Assembly (NCBI RefSeq): GCF_900141785.1
Contig: NZ_FQYP01000004.1
Location: 62,001 to 126,000, forward strand
From: Aquimarina spongiae
GTDB lineage: Bacteria > Bacteroidota > Bacteroidia > Flavobacteriales > Flavobacteriaceae
Reading direction: 5' to 3'
DNA: 64,000 nucleotides
This document shows positions 1 through 8,433 of this stretch, piece after piece. Position 1 is the first letter of the stretch, and each line of letters begins with the position of its first letter. Under the pieces are notes generated by a model. That model did not search any database. It worked only from the letters and a program-made list of their open reading frames with translations, and was not told the origin of the DNA. The position numbers and the translations under genes are program-made.

Positions 1-83
1 CTTTCATGAAGTAAGGAATAAGAGTGTTTAGTAAAAATACAAAACTATTATGGATTACTTCTATTCTTGAGATAAGAAGCAAA

Positions 84-117
84 TAAAAATCCCAAAAGCG
101 ATTGGCCCTTGGGATCT
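84..117 (-). terminator. Intrinsic terminator after the enoyl-CoA hydratase gene
   Basis: ATCCCAA (89-95) pairs with TTGGGAT (109-115). Read on the minus strand the stem is followed by a T-rich run. It sits about 20 bp beyond the stop codon of the hydratase gene and probably ends the kinase-DUF4177-hydratase transcript. Confidence 0.7.
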
Positions 118-137
118 TCTATTAGTATATGTTTATT

Positions 138-917
138 TTATTTTCCAGGGAAATCTGCCTTGCGTTTTTCTAGAAACGCAGTAGTTCCTTCTTTAAAATC
201 TTCGGTACCGAAACAATTTCCAAATTGTTCTATTTCTACTTTAAATCCGTTTACTCCATCTTCAAAAGCGGCATTAACAGATTTTATAGCAGCTGCAATT
301 GCCACAGAAGAGTTTCTCATGATCTTTCCTGCCAACTTTTCGGCCAATGGCAATAGTTCCTCTTGTGTAGTCACATGATTTACCAAGCCATATTGCATCG
401 CCTGATTGGCATCTATCATTCCTGCAGTCATAATCATTTCCATGGCTCTTCCTTTTCCTACCAATTGTGGCAAACGTTGGGTCCCACCATATCCAGGAAT
501 CACACCCAGAGATACCTCAGGTAGTCCCATTTTGGCATTATCACTAGCAATTCTAAAATGAGCTGCCATTGCCAATTCTAGTCCTCCTCCTAAAGCAAAA
601 CCATTTACAGCAGCTATTACGGGAGTTGATAGATTCGCTACAAAATCAAAAAGTAGTTCTTGACCTTTTTCGGCTAGTTTTCCTCCTTCAGAAACAGAGA
701 AATCAGCAAACTCGCTAATGTCTGCTCCTGCTACAAAAGCCTTCTCTCCACTACCGGTAACAATAATTGCTTTGGTTGCAGCATCCAAATCTGCTACTCT
801 AAAAGCGGCATGAAGTTCTTGAATCGTCTCTTTATTGAGTGCATTTAATTTTGAAGGACGATTGATCGTTATTTTGGTTATTCCATCTTCTTGAGATGTA
901 AGAATGTTATTATACAT
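138..917 (-). CDS. Enoyl-CoA hydratase (crotonase family)
   Basis: A soluble 259-residue protein of normal crotonase length. It would hydrate trans-2-enoyl-CoA to 3-hydroxyacyl-CoA in fatty-acid or amino-acid breakdown. The oxyanion-hole segment AGADI is at about 63-67. GGGLELA and PEVSLGVIPGYGGTQRL place the two catalytic glutamates near E114 and E134, equivalent to E144/E164 of the rat mitochondrial enzyme; having both supports true hydratase activity rather than another crotonase reaction. It is the last gene of a probable minus-strand operon, 27 bp after the DUF4177 gene. The exact acyl chain specificity cannot be read from the sequence. Confidence 0.93.
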   Translation of the reverse strand: MYNNILTSQEDGITKITINRPSKLNALNKETIQELHAAFRVADLDAATKAIIVTGSGEKAFVAGADISEFADFSVSEGGKLAEKGQELLFDFVANLSTPVIAAVNGFALGGGLELAMAAHFRIASDNAKMGLPEVSLGVIPGYGGTQRLPQLVGKGRAMEMIMTAGMIDANQAMQYGLVNHVTTQEELLPLAEKLAGKIMRNSSVAIAAAIKSVNAAFEDGVNGFKVEIEQFGNCFGTEDFKEGTTAFLEKRKADFPGK

Positions 918-944
918 TATGTTGGTATTATTTTATGTGAGCTA

Positions 945-1148
945 TTAATTTTTATCTCTTTCAAAATATAAATAGAAGTACATTCCCAGTCCAAAATCTT
1001 CAACATCTGTAGAAACCAAACGCCAGCCTTCACTAGAGTATTCATCCAATTTAGCCTGAATGTCTTTGGAAGAAGATTTTAAGATATGTTCTTTATCCAA
1101 CGTTAGTTTGGAGTAATAGACCAGAGATTCTAGTTTGTATTCTTTCAT
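945..1148 (-). CDS. Small DUF4177-like protein
   Basis: A 67-residue protein matching the compact DUF4177 pattern: an N-terminal MKEYKLE strand, a lysine-rich middle, then SSEGWRLVSTDV and a final aromatic strand YFYLYFERDK. No signal peptide or membrane segment is seen. The family has no established biochemical role. It lies between the histidine kinase gene (62 bp gap) and the hydratase gene (27 bp gap), so all three are probably co-transcribed. Family assignment rests on the GWRLV motif and overall size only. Confidence 0.7.
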   Translation of the reverse strand: MKEYKLESLVYYSKLTLDKEHILKSSSKDIQAKLDEYSSEGWRLVSTDVEDFGLGMYFYLYFERDKN

Positions 1149-1210
1149 CTGTTTTTACGTTAAGTACTTTTCAACTGTCGGATAACATTCACCAATAATC
1201 ATGGCTCATT

Positions 1211-2689
1211 TTACGCAGTAGTTTCTATTTTTGATTCTCTGGGAAAAGAAACTTTAAAGATCGTTCCTTTTCCTTCTTGCGAGGTAAAGGTAATACTTCC
1301 TTTATAGGTTTCCACTATATTTTTCACCATTCCCAAACCAAGTCCCATTCCGCTTGACTTTGTGGTAAATTTAGGTTCAAAAATCTTCTTTTTATTTTCT
1401 TCAGTAATGCCTATACCATTATCTGCAACTGTAATGACTACGTTTCCATCTTCAGTAAATACATTTACAATCACTTTTGGAGTGCGATCTGATGGGATAG
1501 CTTGTATTGCATTTTTGACCAGATTGGTAACCACCCGTATCAACTGTGTTCTATCAAATTTGGCAATAATCTCTCCTTTTTCTGAAGGCGAAATAATGTA
1601 ATCTTCGTTAAAAATATCCAACGCCAATCCTACAATTTTTACCACATCCAAAGTTTCACTTTTTTGCGCTGGCATTTGTGCAAAATTTGAAAATGCCGAG
1701 GCGATAGAACTCATGGTATCAATTTGTTGGATAAGGGTGTTACTATACTCCTGTACTTTTTGTTGAATTTTGGGATCTTCGGGATCAAACTTTCTCTGAA
1801 AACTTTGCACTGTAAGTCGCATAGGTGTCAAAGGATTTTTGATCTCGTGCGCTACCTGTTTTGCCATTTCTCGCCAAGCGGCTTCCCGCTCACTTTTGGC
1901 AAGCATAGCAGCACTTTCTTCAAGCTCGTCGATCATACTGTTATAAGCACTCACTAACGAATATATCTCTTCACTGGCATCAATAATACCTATCCGCTTA
2001 TTACGCTTATCCAATCGGGTTTGATCTATGGTTTCTGAAATCGTTTTTAAAGATCGTGTAATGTACTTGGATAAAAAGTATGCCAATGCAATAGCAATCA
2101 GCAACATTAACAAATACACTTGCCCCAATCGTTGTAAAAATTCAAACAACTCTCGGGTAATCAAATCATCGTCTTCCAGATACGGTAAATTTAAAATTCC
2201 CAGAGGTTTGGACTTAAAATCAGTAATGAACGTATAAGAAGATAGAATACGAACTCCATTTTTTTCGGATTTCACCAAATACTTCTTGTCATACAAAGAA
2301 GCCAGGGTATCCAATATTTTAGGACTTAGCTGTTTATCTGTTGTGTCTTTGGCAAAAATTCCTTCGGACTTGATCAATAGTTCTCCAGACAATCCATAGA
2401 TGTTAATTGGCAAAGAATGTTCTTCAGAAATTTGATAGATCTTTTGTTTATACCCAAAGATTTTGGAGAGGTGTTCCTCATCTACCGGATAGGTTGTGCT
2501 GCGTAATGCATTATTGATCGCAATCTGGATTCGAGTTTCTTTTCGCTCTAAACGCTCTCTGTGATAATCTTCGGCTTCTTCTTTATATTGATATATGGTA
2601 ACCGCCGCAATTAATATCGAAGCCAACAAGACCAAAACGGTCATCGAAATAAAAATCCGTGTACGGAGAGAGAGTTTGTATAGCTTCAT
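1211..2689 (-). CDS. Membrane sensor histidine kinase (NtrY-like)
   Basis: A 492-residue kinase beginning at the ATG at 2689. The frame is open to 2767, but the extra residues are cysteine-rich junk before the natural basic MKLYKLSLRTR start. Order: TM1 (~10-32), a periplasmic domain of about 150 residues, TM2 (~186-208), HAMP (~205-260), HisKA with phospho-acceptor His in VAHEIKNPLTPMRL (~281), then HATPase with N box NLVKNAIQAI, G1 VADNGIGI and G2 GMGLGLGMVK. The HEIKNPLTP box is typical of NtrY-type kinases. No response regulator is adjacent, so its partner is elsewhere. It is divergent from the peptide ABC transporter. Confidence 0.9.
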   Translation of the reverse strand: MKLYKLSLRTRIFISMTVLVLLASILIAAVTIYQYKEEAEDYHRERLERKETRIQIAINNALRSTTYPVDEEHLSKIFGYKQKIYQISEEHSLPINIYGLSGELLIKSEGIFAKDTTDKQLSPKILDTLASLYDKKYLVKSEKNGVRILSSYTFITDFKSKPLGILNLPYLEDDDLITRELFEFLQRLGQVYLLMLLIAIALAYFLSKYITRSLKTISETIDQTRLDKRNKRIGIIDASEEIYSLVSAYNSMIDELEESAAMLAKSEREAAWREMAKQVAHEIKNPLTPMRLTVQSFQRKFDPEDPKIQQKVQEYSNTLIQQIDTMSSIASAFSNFAQMPAQKSETLDVVKIVGLALDIFNEDYIISPSEKGEIIAKFDRTQLIRVVTNLVKNAIQAIPSDRTPKVIVNVFTEDGNVVITVADNGIGITEENKKKIFEPKFTTKSSGMGLGLGMVKNIVETYKGSITFTSQEGKGTIFKVSFPRESKIETTA

Positions 2690-2793
2690 ATCCAATTTTG
2701 ATAGGTAAATATAACAAATATCGCACCAAAAAATAGTGCGAAAAACAAATCCCAAGGCACAGACCATTCCTTAATTTTATTTAGCTTTACAAA

Positions 2794-4488
2794 ATGAGTC
2801 AAGAAATATTGCTTTCTGTACAAGATCTTTGTGTTTCCTTCTTTTCAAAAAAAGAAGAAAATAAGGTACTTCATAACATTTCGTTCGACATCTATAGCAA
2901 TGAGATTTTAGGTGTTGTTGGTGAATCCGGAAGTGGAAAATCGGTTGCTTCGCTAGCAATATTAGGACTCTTGCCTCAAAAAATTGCCAGAATATCTCAA
3001 GGGAATATTCTTTACAACGGCACTTCTCTATCGTCACTTTCTGAAAAAGCATATCGTAAGATTCGTGGAAACGAGATTGCGATGATCTTTCAGGAACCGA
3101 TGAGTTCTCTCAATCCCTCTATGAAATGTGGAAAACAAGTGGGAGAGATATTAGCACTTCATACCACACTTTCAAAGAGTGAAATTAAAACCGAAGTACT
3201 TTCCCTTTTTGAAAAAGTTAAGTTACCCGATCCCAAAAGAGCCTATACATCTTATCCGCATCAATTGAGTGGTGGGCAAAAACAACGTATTATGATTGCC
3301 ATGGCAATTGCTTGTAAACCCAAACTTTTGATTGCCGACGAGCCCACAACGGCTTTGGATGTCACTGTACAAAAAGAGATCATCAGCCTATTAAAAGCAC
3401 TGCAACAAGAATATAAAATGAGTGTGTTATTCATTTCTCATGACCTATCTCTTGTCTCAGAAATCGCAGATCATGTGCTGGTGATGTATCAGGGGCGAAT
3501 GATTGAATACGGAGAAACTAATGCCATTTTTAATAATCCTCAAGAAGATTACACCAAAGCACTCATCAATGCAAGACCAACGCTAGATGTAAGATTCAAA
3601 ACATTACCTACCATATCAGACTATTTGAAAGATACCCATGGTGATGATCGAGAAGTGATTACAACGGCGCAACGTGAGCAACAGCATAAGGAGTTATATA
3701 GCAAACCCCCATTGCTAGAAGTTGTAAATGTCGAGAAAACGTACTTCTCTAATGTCGGTTGGTTTGGGAAAACTGAATTTAAGGCGGTAAATGATGTGAG
3801 TTTTCAATTATTTGAAGGAGAGACTCTGGGGTTGGTTGGAGAATCAGGATGTGGTAAATCGACCTTGGGAAACACCATTCTTAGACTTGATCAAGCCAGC
3901 AAGGGGCAGATCTTATATAAAGGGCAAGATTTAACGCAGTTATCTGATACTGAAATCAGATCGCTTCGAAAAGAAATACAGCTTATTTTCCAAGATCCTT
4001 TTGCTTCGTTAAATCCACGACTAACCGTGGGTAAGGCGATTATGGAACCTATGAAGGTTCATGGACTGTACGCATCAGATACAGAGCGCAAAGAAAAGGT
4101 GATCGAATTATTAGAACGTGTAGGCTTAGAAGCCAGTCATTTTGATCGGTACCCTCACGAATTTAGTGGTGGGCAACGCCAACGTATTGGGATTGCCAGA
4201 ACTATTGCACTACAGCCTAAGTTGATTATTTGTGATGAATCGGTAAGCGCACTTGATATTTCTGTTCAGGCACAAGTATTAAATCTTCTGAATGAGCTTA
4301 AAGAGAAATTCGGATTTACTTATATCTTCATATCACATGATCTAGCAGTGGTAAAATACATGTCTGATCAATTGCTTGTAATGAATGAAGGTAAAATTGA
4401 AGAAAGCGGAGATGCAGATCAAATTTATAACCATCCTGAAAAAGCATACACCAAAAAACTAATTCAGGCCATCCCAAAAGGAATGTAA
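2794..4488 (+). CDS. Double-ATPase ABC transporter, di/oligopeptide type (DppDF/YejF-like)
   Basis: Two complete ATP-binding cassettes in one 564-residue chain, equivalent to fused DppD and DppF. The first has Walker A GESGSGKS (~43-50), signature LSGGQKQR (~158) and Walker B LLIADEPT. The second has Walker A GESGCGKS (~349-356), signature FSGGQRQR (~457) and Walker B LIICDES. Both cassettes look active, and each is followed by the C-terminal extension with a Y(T/K)K(A/K)L motif found in oligopeptide importers. It would power uptake of peptides through permeases and a binding protein that are not in this window. It starts 104 bp from the divergent kinase gene. Confidence 0.93.
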   Translation: MSQEILLSVQDLCVSFFSKKEENKVLHNISFDIYSNEILGVVGESGSGKSVASLAILGLLPQKIARISQGNILYNGTSLSSLSEKAYRKIRGNEIAMIFQEPMSSLNPSMKCGKQVGEILALHTTLSKSEIKTEVLSLFEKVKLPDPKRAYTSYPHQLSGGQKQRIMIAMAIACKPKLLIADEPTTALDVTVQKEIISLLKALQQEYKMSVLFISHDLSLVSEIADHVLVMYQGRMIEYGETNAIFNNPQEDYTKALINARPTLDVRFKTLPTISDYLKDTHGDDREVITTAQREQQHKELYSKPPLLEVVNVEKTYFSNVGWFGKTEFKAVNDVSFQLFEGETLGLVGESGCGKSTLGNTILRLDQASKGQILYKGQDLTQLSDTEIRSLRKEIQLIFQDPFASLNPRLTVGKAIMEPMKVHGLYASDTERKEKVIELLERVGLEASHFDRYPHEFSGGQRQRIGIARTIALQPKLIICDESVSALDISVQAQVLNLLNELKEKFGFTYIFISHDLAVVKYMSDQLLVMNEGKIEESGDADQIYNHPEKAYTKKLIQAIPKGM

Positions 4489-4850
4489 TCCTATTCTTTT
4501 ACTCCAAAAGTTCATTCTAGAGTTATAAAACTTTTCCTAAACTTTGTTAAATCTTTAGTAAAAACTCTTAACTCAGAATTTTGCTTTATATCTATTTTAA
4601 CATCTTTAATACATATCGGCGAAACCCATAATACAAAGTACACTTATAGCCTAAAAATGAGAAAATCAATTGCATAGATTCGGTCAAAAAAATACTTTAA
4701 ATTCTATAGAATTTCTTAATTACTGGATATACATTCACTAGCGTATGGCTTTACCTTATTCCTTATAAACAATCAATGTTAAAACTGTTAAAATCCAACT
4801 TTTCATTTTATATAAATTGATGCCTAATACAAATTCAATTTATTTTAATT
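4489..4850 (+). other. Gene-free AT-rich spacer upstream of the metalloprotease
   Basis: About 360 bp without a credible ORF. It contains a weak 7-bp inverted repeat (AAAAGTT/AACTTTT, about 4506-4533) with no T-run. It must carry the promoter of the following lipoprotein gene, but I found no exact TANNTTTG element at a usable distance. Confidence 0.5.
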
Positions 4851-5678
4851 ATGAAAAAAAACATGTTATTTGCCTGTTTAGGCACAGTACTATTAATGGC
4901 AGTATCGTGCCAGTCTGATGCCGATGAACCTCAGACCACAGAACAATCTATTTTGGAGTCCCAGATAGCTTCTTTAGGTTTTGTTACAGAGGCGATGTAC
5001 GAAGCCGAATTAGACGGAAAAAAAGGCGTCGTTGTAGAAGGAGATATATTTCTGGACAAAGCTATGATCAGTGATCTACTAAAGGAGCAACAGCCCTCTG
5101 ATGATTTAGAAAAGCACTATGTAACTCCAAGTCTTTTGCCTAGGGATCGCGCTGTAACAGTAGATGTGTTTCTAGATCCTTCTTTTAGTTCAACAATGCG
5201 GGCAGCCTTTAATGAAGCGCTAAATCGCTACAATGAGCTTAATATAAATCTTACATTTAGAAGTGTTTCGAGCGAAGCTGCGTCTGATATTGCAATTTTA
5301 CTAAGAGATATTCCTAATACTCCACAAGGTAATGTGGTATTAGGGAGAAGTGCTGGTTTCCCAAGAAATGGAAGACCTGCTACTCCTATTACATTAAATT
5401 CAAAAGTATTTGGATCAAGAACACCTGCAGATGCTCCAACGGTTATCGCTCATGAAATTGGTCATGCTATTGGATTTAGACATACCGACCTCTTTGATCG
5501 CTCTTTCAGTTGTGGTGGAGAACCTGTAAATGAGCAAGATTTTAGCAATCCTGGAGCTCTATTTGTTCCTGGAACACCAAGAGGTCCCGAAAATGGATCA
5601 TGGATGCTAGCTTGCAGTGATGGAAGTGACAGACCATTTACTGCTGCCGATAGAACAGCATTACGTTTTGTGTACTAA
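4851..5678 (+). CDS. Secreted zinc metalloprotease lipoprotein, HEIGH (M57) type
   Basis: A 275-residue lipoprotein. The signal peptide ends in the lipobox LMAVSC, with the lipidated Cys at about 20. The C-terminal half holds HEIGHAIGFRH (~201-211), the zinc-binding HExxHxxGFRH pattern of the Bacteroidetes dual-action HEIGH peptidases (M57). The glutamate is the expected general base. A Cys pair (FSCGGE and MLACSD) may form a disulfide. It is probably displayed at the cell surface or periplasm and degrades extracellular protein; the substrate is unknown. It is monocistronic, followed directly by a strong terminator. Confidence 0.85.
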   Translation: MKKNMLFACLGTVLLMAVSCQSDADEPQTTEQSILESQIASLGFVTEAMYEAELDGKKGVVVEGDIFLDKAMISDLLKEQQPSDDLEKHYVTPSLLPRDRAVTVDVFLDPSFSSTMRAAFNEALNRYNELNINLTFRSVSSEAASDIAILLRDIPNTPQGNVVLGRSAGFPRNGRPATPITLNSKVFGSRTPADAPTVIAHEIGHAIGFRHTDLFDRSFSCGGEPVNEQDFSNPGALFVPGTPRGPENGSWMLACSDGSDRPFTAADRTALRFVY

Positions 5679-5702
5679 ATCTATAAGATATTGTGTAAAG
5701 AT

Positions 5703-5729
5703 AAAAGCGGGGGTTACTCCGCTTTTTTA
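5703..5729 (+). terminator. Intrinsic terminator after the metalloprotease
   Basis: AAAAGCGG and CCGCTTTT pair around a short loop, followed by a T-run. It lies 25 bp after the stop codon. Confidence 0.85.
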
Positions 5730-5767
5730 TTCTTTATTCTTTGGAAGGCAATTAATAGGCACTAAAA

Positions 5768-5799
5768 AAACCTGTTAAGCTTAGTAGATTAACAGGTTT
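5768..5799. repeat. Perfect 11-bp inverted repeat (hairpin)
   Basis: AAACCTGTTAA (5768-5778) and TTAACAGGTTT (5789-5799) are exact reverse complements around a 10-base spacer. A second hairpin follows at 5805-5828 (ATCGCGAC/GTTGCGAT, one G-T pair). Both sit in the gene-free stretch between the metalloprotease and scoB. Neither has a clear T-run, so they may be structured RNA or protein-binding sites rather than terminators. Confidence 0.6.
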
Positions 5800-5829
5800 A
5801 ATTCATCGCGACTTGGGGAGGTTGCGATT

Positions 5830-6286
5830 GATTAACAACAAAAAATCACATCAACAAAAATACTTTTTTCGCTAAATACACACAGTTAGAAAGTAATTCC
5901 ATAGTTGGTTTAACTGACTTCTGTAAGCGATTTATACGTTTTTTCATAATAGGGACAATATGTGTGGGTTAATACTTTGTTTAATCTTAAAAAATAATGT
6001 GTAAAGGGGACACGATTTTCTAAGGGGACACTAATATGCAAAATATTTTCAATAATTACGTTTAAATGCCTAATAAATCGACAAAAAACACAAAATTTTA
6101 ACATTTAACTTTTAAAAGCTTGTTTTTACAGGTTAAAGCAAAGGTTTAAGACGATAGAAAATCTGAAGAAATTGTAGTATTTTTCTTTCAAAATTGAGTT
6201 TGCGAGATGTATATCACTATAACGATGCACTTTTAAAATTATTATTCGTAGTATCTCAATTATTATTCGTAAACCTGTATAAAGAA
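5830..6286. other. Gene-free AT-rich region
   Basis: About 460 bp with only a 64-codon minus-strand frame (5910-6104), which has no recognisable composition or motif and which I do not accept as a gene. The remainder is A/T-rich. It lies downstream of scoB and beyond the hairpins. Confidence 0.5.
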
Positions 6287-6943
6287 TTAGTCGAGTATCA
6301 TTTCGGGGATTTCTCCCTCAACGATCAAATTTCCTTCGGTTGCTTTCCGGATATCTTCAATGCTTACTCCCGGAGCTCTTTCCAATAATCTAAAACCTCC
6401 GTCTACAACTTCCAAGAGTGCAAGGTTAGTAACGATTTTCTTTACGCAATTCACTCCAGTAAGCGGTAAGCTACAAGCCTTCAGCAATTTGGACTTCCCA
6501 GCCTTATTGGTATGCATCATTGCCACAATAATGTTTTCTGCGCTAGCCACCAAGTCCATAGCTCCACCCATTCCTTTAACCATTCTTCCTGGTATTTTCC
6601 AATTGGCGATATCTCCGCTTTCTGAAACTTCCATAGCCCCTAGTATGGTAAGGTCCACATGTTGCCCTCTAATCATCCCGAAACTCATAGCAGAATCAAA
6701 AAAAGACGCTCCTGGCATCGTTGTTATGGTTTGTTTCCCTGCATTGATAATATCTGCATCTTCTTCTCCTTCAAAAGGAAAAGGGCCCATACCTAATACC
6801 CCATTTTCACTTTGGAACTCTACTTCTATTCCCTGAGGAATATAATTAGCCACCAAGGTGGGTATTCCTATCCCAAGGTTTACAAAATACCCATCCTGTA
6901 GTTCTTTGGCAATGCGCCTTGCTATTCCGTTTTTATCTAGCAT
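6287..6943 (-). CDS. scoB: 3-oxoacid CoA-transferase subunit B
   Basis: A 218-residue beta subunit of succinyl-CoA:3-ketoacid (acetoacetate) CoA-transferase. SENGVLGMG carries the catalytic glutamate near E46, which forms the covalent CoA thioester. GIGIPTL and PGASFFDSAMSFGMIRGQHVDLTILGAMEV are family-conserved blocks. With ScoA it activates acetoacetate in ketone-body or branched-chain amino-acid catabolism. It is separated from scoA by a peroxiredoxin gene, starting 11 bp after that gene's stop. Subunit length is normal. Confidence 0.93.
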   Translation of the reverse strand: MLDKNGIARRIAKELQDGYFVNLGIGIPTLVANYIPQGIEVEFQSENGVLGMGPFPFEGEEDADIINAGKQTITTMPGASFFDSAMSFGMIRGQHVDLTILGAMEVSESGDIANWKIPGRMVKGMGGAMDLVASAENIIVAMMHTNKAGKSKLLKACSLPLTGVNCVKKIVTNLALLEVVDGGFRLLERAPGVSIEDIRKATEGNLIVEGEIPEMILD

Positions 6944-6954
6944 ATATTAACTTC

Positions 6955-7596
6955 TTAATTCAAATTTGGTTGTGGTGTAGTTCTTAAATACGGTTTAATC
7001 ACTTTATGTCCCTTTGGAAATAAGTTGGGAATTTCTTCTGTAGCCACAGAAGGTACCACTACGCAATCGTCTCCTTGGTTCCAGTTAGCAGGAGTAGCAA
7101 CTTTGTGATAAGCCGTTAACTGAAGTGAATCGATAACACGTATTAACTCATCAAAGTTTCTTCCTGTAGAAGCTGGATACGTTATGGTTAATTTTATTTT
7201 CTTATCAGGACCAATAACAAAAACAGAACGAACCGTAAGTTGGCTATCTGCATTAGGATGAATCATATCATATAACTCTGATACCTTTCTGTCCTCGTCT
7301 GCTATAATAGGAAAGTTTACTGTAGTTTCCTGGGTTTCATTAATATCTTTGATCCAACCGTGATGAGATTCTAATCCATCTACACTCAACGCGGCTACTT
7401 TTACATTTCTTGCGTTAAATGCATCAGTATATTTTGCCACGGTTCCTAATTCTGTAGTACATACAGGGGTGTAATCTGCAGGGTGCGAAAAAAGTACTCC
7501 CCAGCTATCCCCTAGCCAATCATGAAAATTTATTTCTCCTTCTGTAGTTTGCGCTGTAAAGTTTGGTGCTTCGTCTCCTAATCGTAATGCTGACAT
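6955..7596 (-). CDS. Peroxiredoxin, Prx6 (1-Cys) family
   Basis: A 213-residue thiol peroxidase that would reduce hydrogen peroxide, alkyl hydroperoxides or peroxynitrite. The peroxidatic Cys is C46 in PADYTPVCTTEL, with the upstream T and a downstream R (TVRSVFVI) completing the active site. The long C-terminal arm ending in a GHKVIKPYLRTTPQP-like segment marks the Prx6 class. A second Cys near 178 (QGDDCVVVPS) is not in a typical resolving position. The unusual point is its place between scoA and scoB, with gaps of 35 and 11 bp, implying co-transcription with the CoA-transferase. Confidence 0.92.
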   Translation of the reverse strand: MSALRLGDEAPNFTAQTTEGEINFHDWLGDSWGVLFSHPADYTPVCTTELGTVAKYTDAFNARNVKVAALSVDGLESHHGWIKDINETQETTVNFPIIADEDRKVSELYDMIHPNADSQLTVRSVFVIGPDKKIKLTITYPASTGRNFDELIRVIDSLQLTAYHKVATPANWNQGDDCVVVPSVATEEIPNLFPKGHKVIKPYLRTTPQPNLN

Positions 7597-7631
7597 GATT
7601 TATGTGTTTTTAAGGTATTAAAAGTATCTTT

Positions 7632-8342
7632 TTATGCTTTTTGGCGTACAGTTCGTTGCTCGATTCGCTTTTCATATTTTTCTCCCTGAAAAATACGCTG
7701 TACAAATATTCCAGGAATATGAATCTGATTCGGATCCAGGGTACCTGCAGGAACTAGTTCTTCTACTTCGGCAACGGTGATTTTTGCTGCTCCGCACATA
7801 CAAGGATTAAAATTTCTTGCCGTTCCTTTGAAAATCAGATTTCCAGCTTCATCTCCTTTCCAGGCTTTTACAAAAGCAAAATCTGCCTGAAACGCATGTT
7901 CTAACACATACATTTTGCCATTAAATTCTCTTGTTTCTTTTCCTTCGGCTACTTCGGTACCATAACCTGCTGGAGTATAAAAGGCAGGAAAACCACCCTG
8001 AGCAGCTCTACAACGCTCTGCAAGGGTTCCTTGAGGAATCAATTCGACATCCAATTCGCCACTCAACATCTGGCGTTCGAACTCGTCATTCTCTCCCACA
8101 TAAGAGGAGATCATTTTTTTGATTTGTTTCTTCTGAAGTAAAAGCCCTAATCCAAAATCGTCAACTCCGGCATTGTTAGAAATACAAGTTACATCGGTAA
8201 CGTTTAATTTAACCAGTTCGGCAATTGCATTTTCGGGAATACCGCACAATCCAAATCCACCCAGCATAAAGGTCATTCCGTCTTTTACACCTGATAAAGC
8301 TTCGGCAACATTGGGTACCGTTTTACGAATCATATTGTTCAA
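7632..8342 (-). CDS. scoA: 3-oxoacid CoA-transferase subunit A
   Basis: A 236-residue alpha subunit of the same CoA-transferase. The CoA-binding [13 protein letters not shown] block (~28-40), [12 protein letters not shown], and [22 protein letters not shown] are characteristic. The start at 8342 is followed three codons later by a second ATG (8333), which is equally plausible. It is the first gene of scoA-prx-scoB. Upstream there are two direct AGTACT copies in an A/T-rich leader, but no exact promoter match. Confidence 0.93.
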   Translation of the reverse strand: MNNMIRKTVPNVAEALSGVKDGMTFMLGGFGLCGIPENAIAELVKLNVTDVTCISNNAGVDDFGLGLLLQKKQIKKMISSYVGENDEFERQMLSGELDVELIPQGTLAERCRAAQGGFPAFYTPAGYGTEVAEGKETREFNGKMYVLEHAFQADFAFVKAWKGDEAGNLIFKGTARNFNPCMCGAAKITVAEVEELVPAGTLDPNQIHIPGIFVQRIFQGEKYEKRIEQRTVRQKA

Positions 8343-8433
8343 ATTTTAGCGAACTAAAAGTACTAAAAAAATAGTACTAAATCGTTTGAACAATGAGAGT
8401 TTTATGAATAATTTAAAGGTCTGAAAAATACGG

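Noticed and set aside
4506..4533. AAAAGTT/AACTTTT hairpin after the peptide ABC transporter
   Set aside because: Short arms, long loop and no T-run, so not called as a terminator.
5910..6104. 64-codon minus-strand frame
   Set aside because: No signal, motif, promoter or composition support; lies in an AT-rich gene-free stretch.
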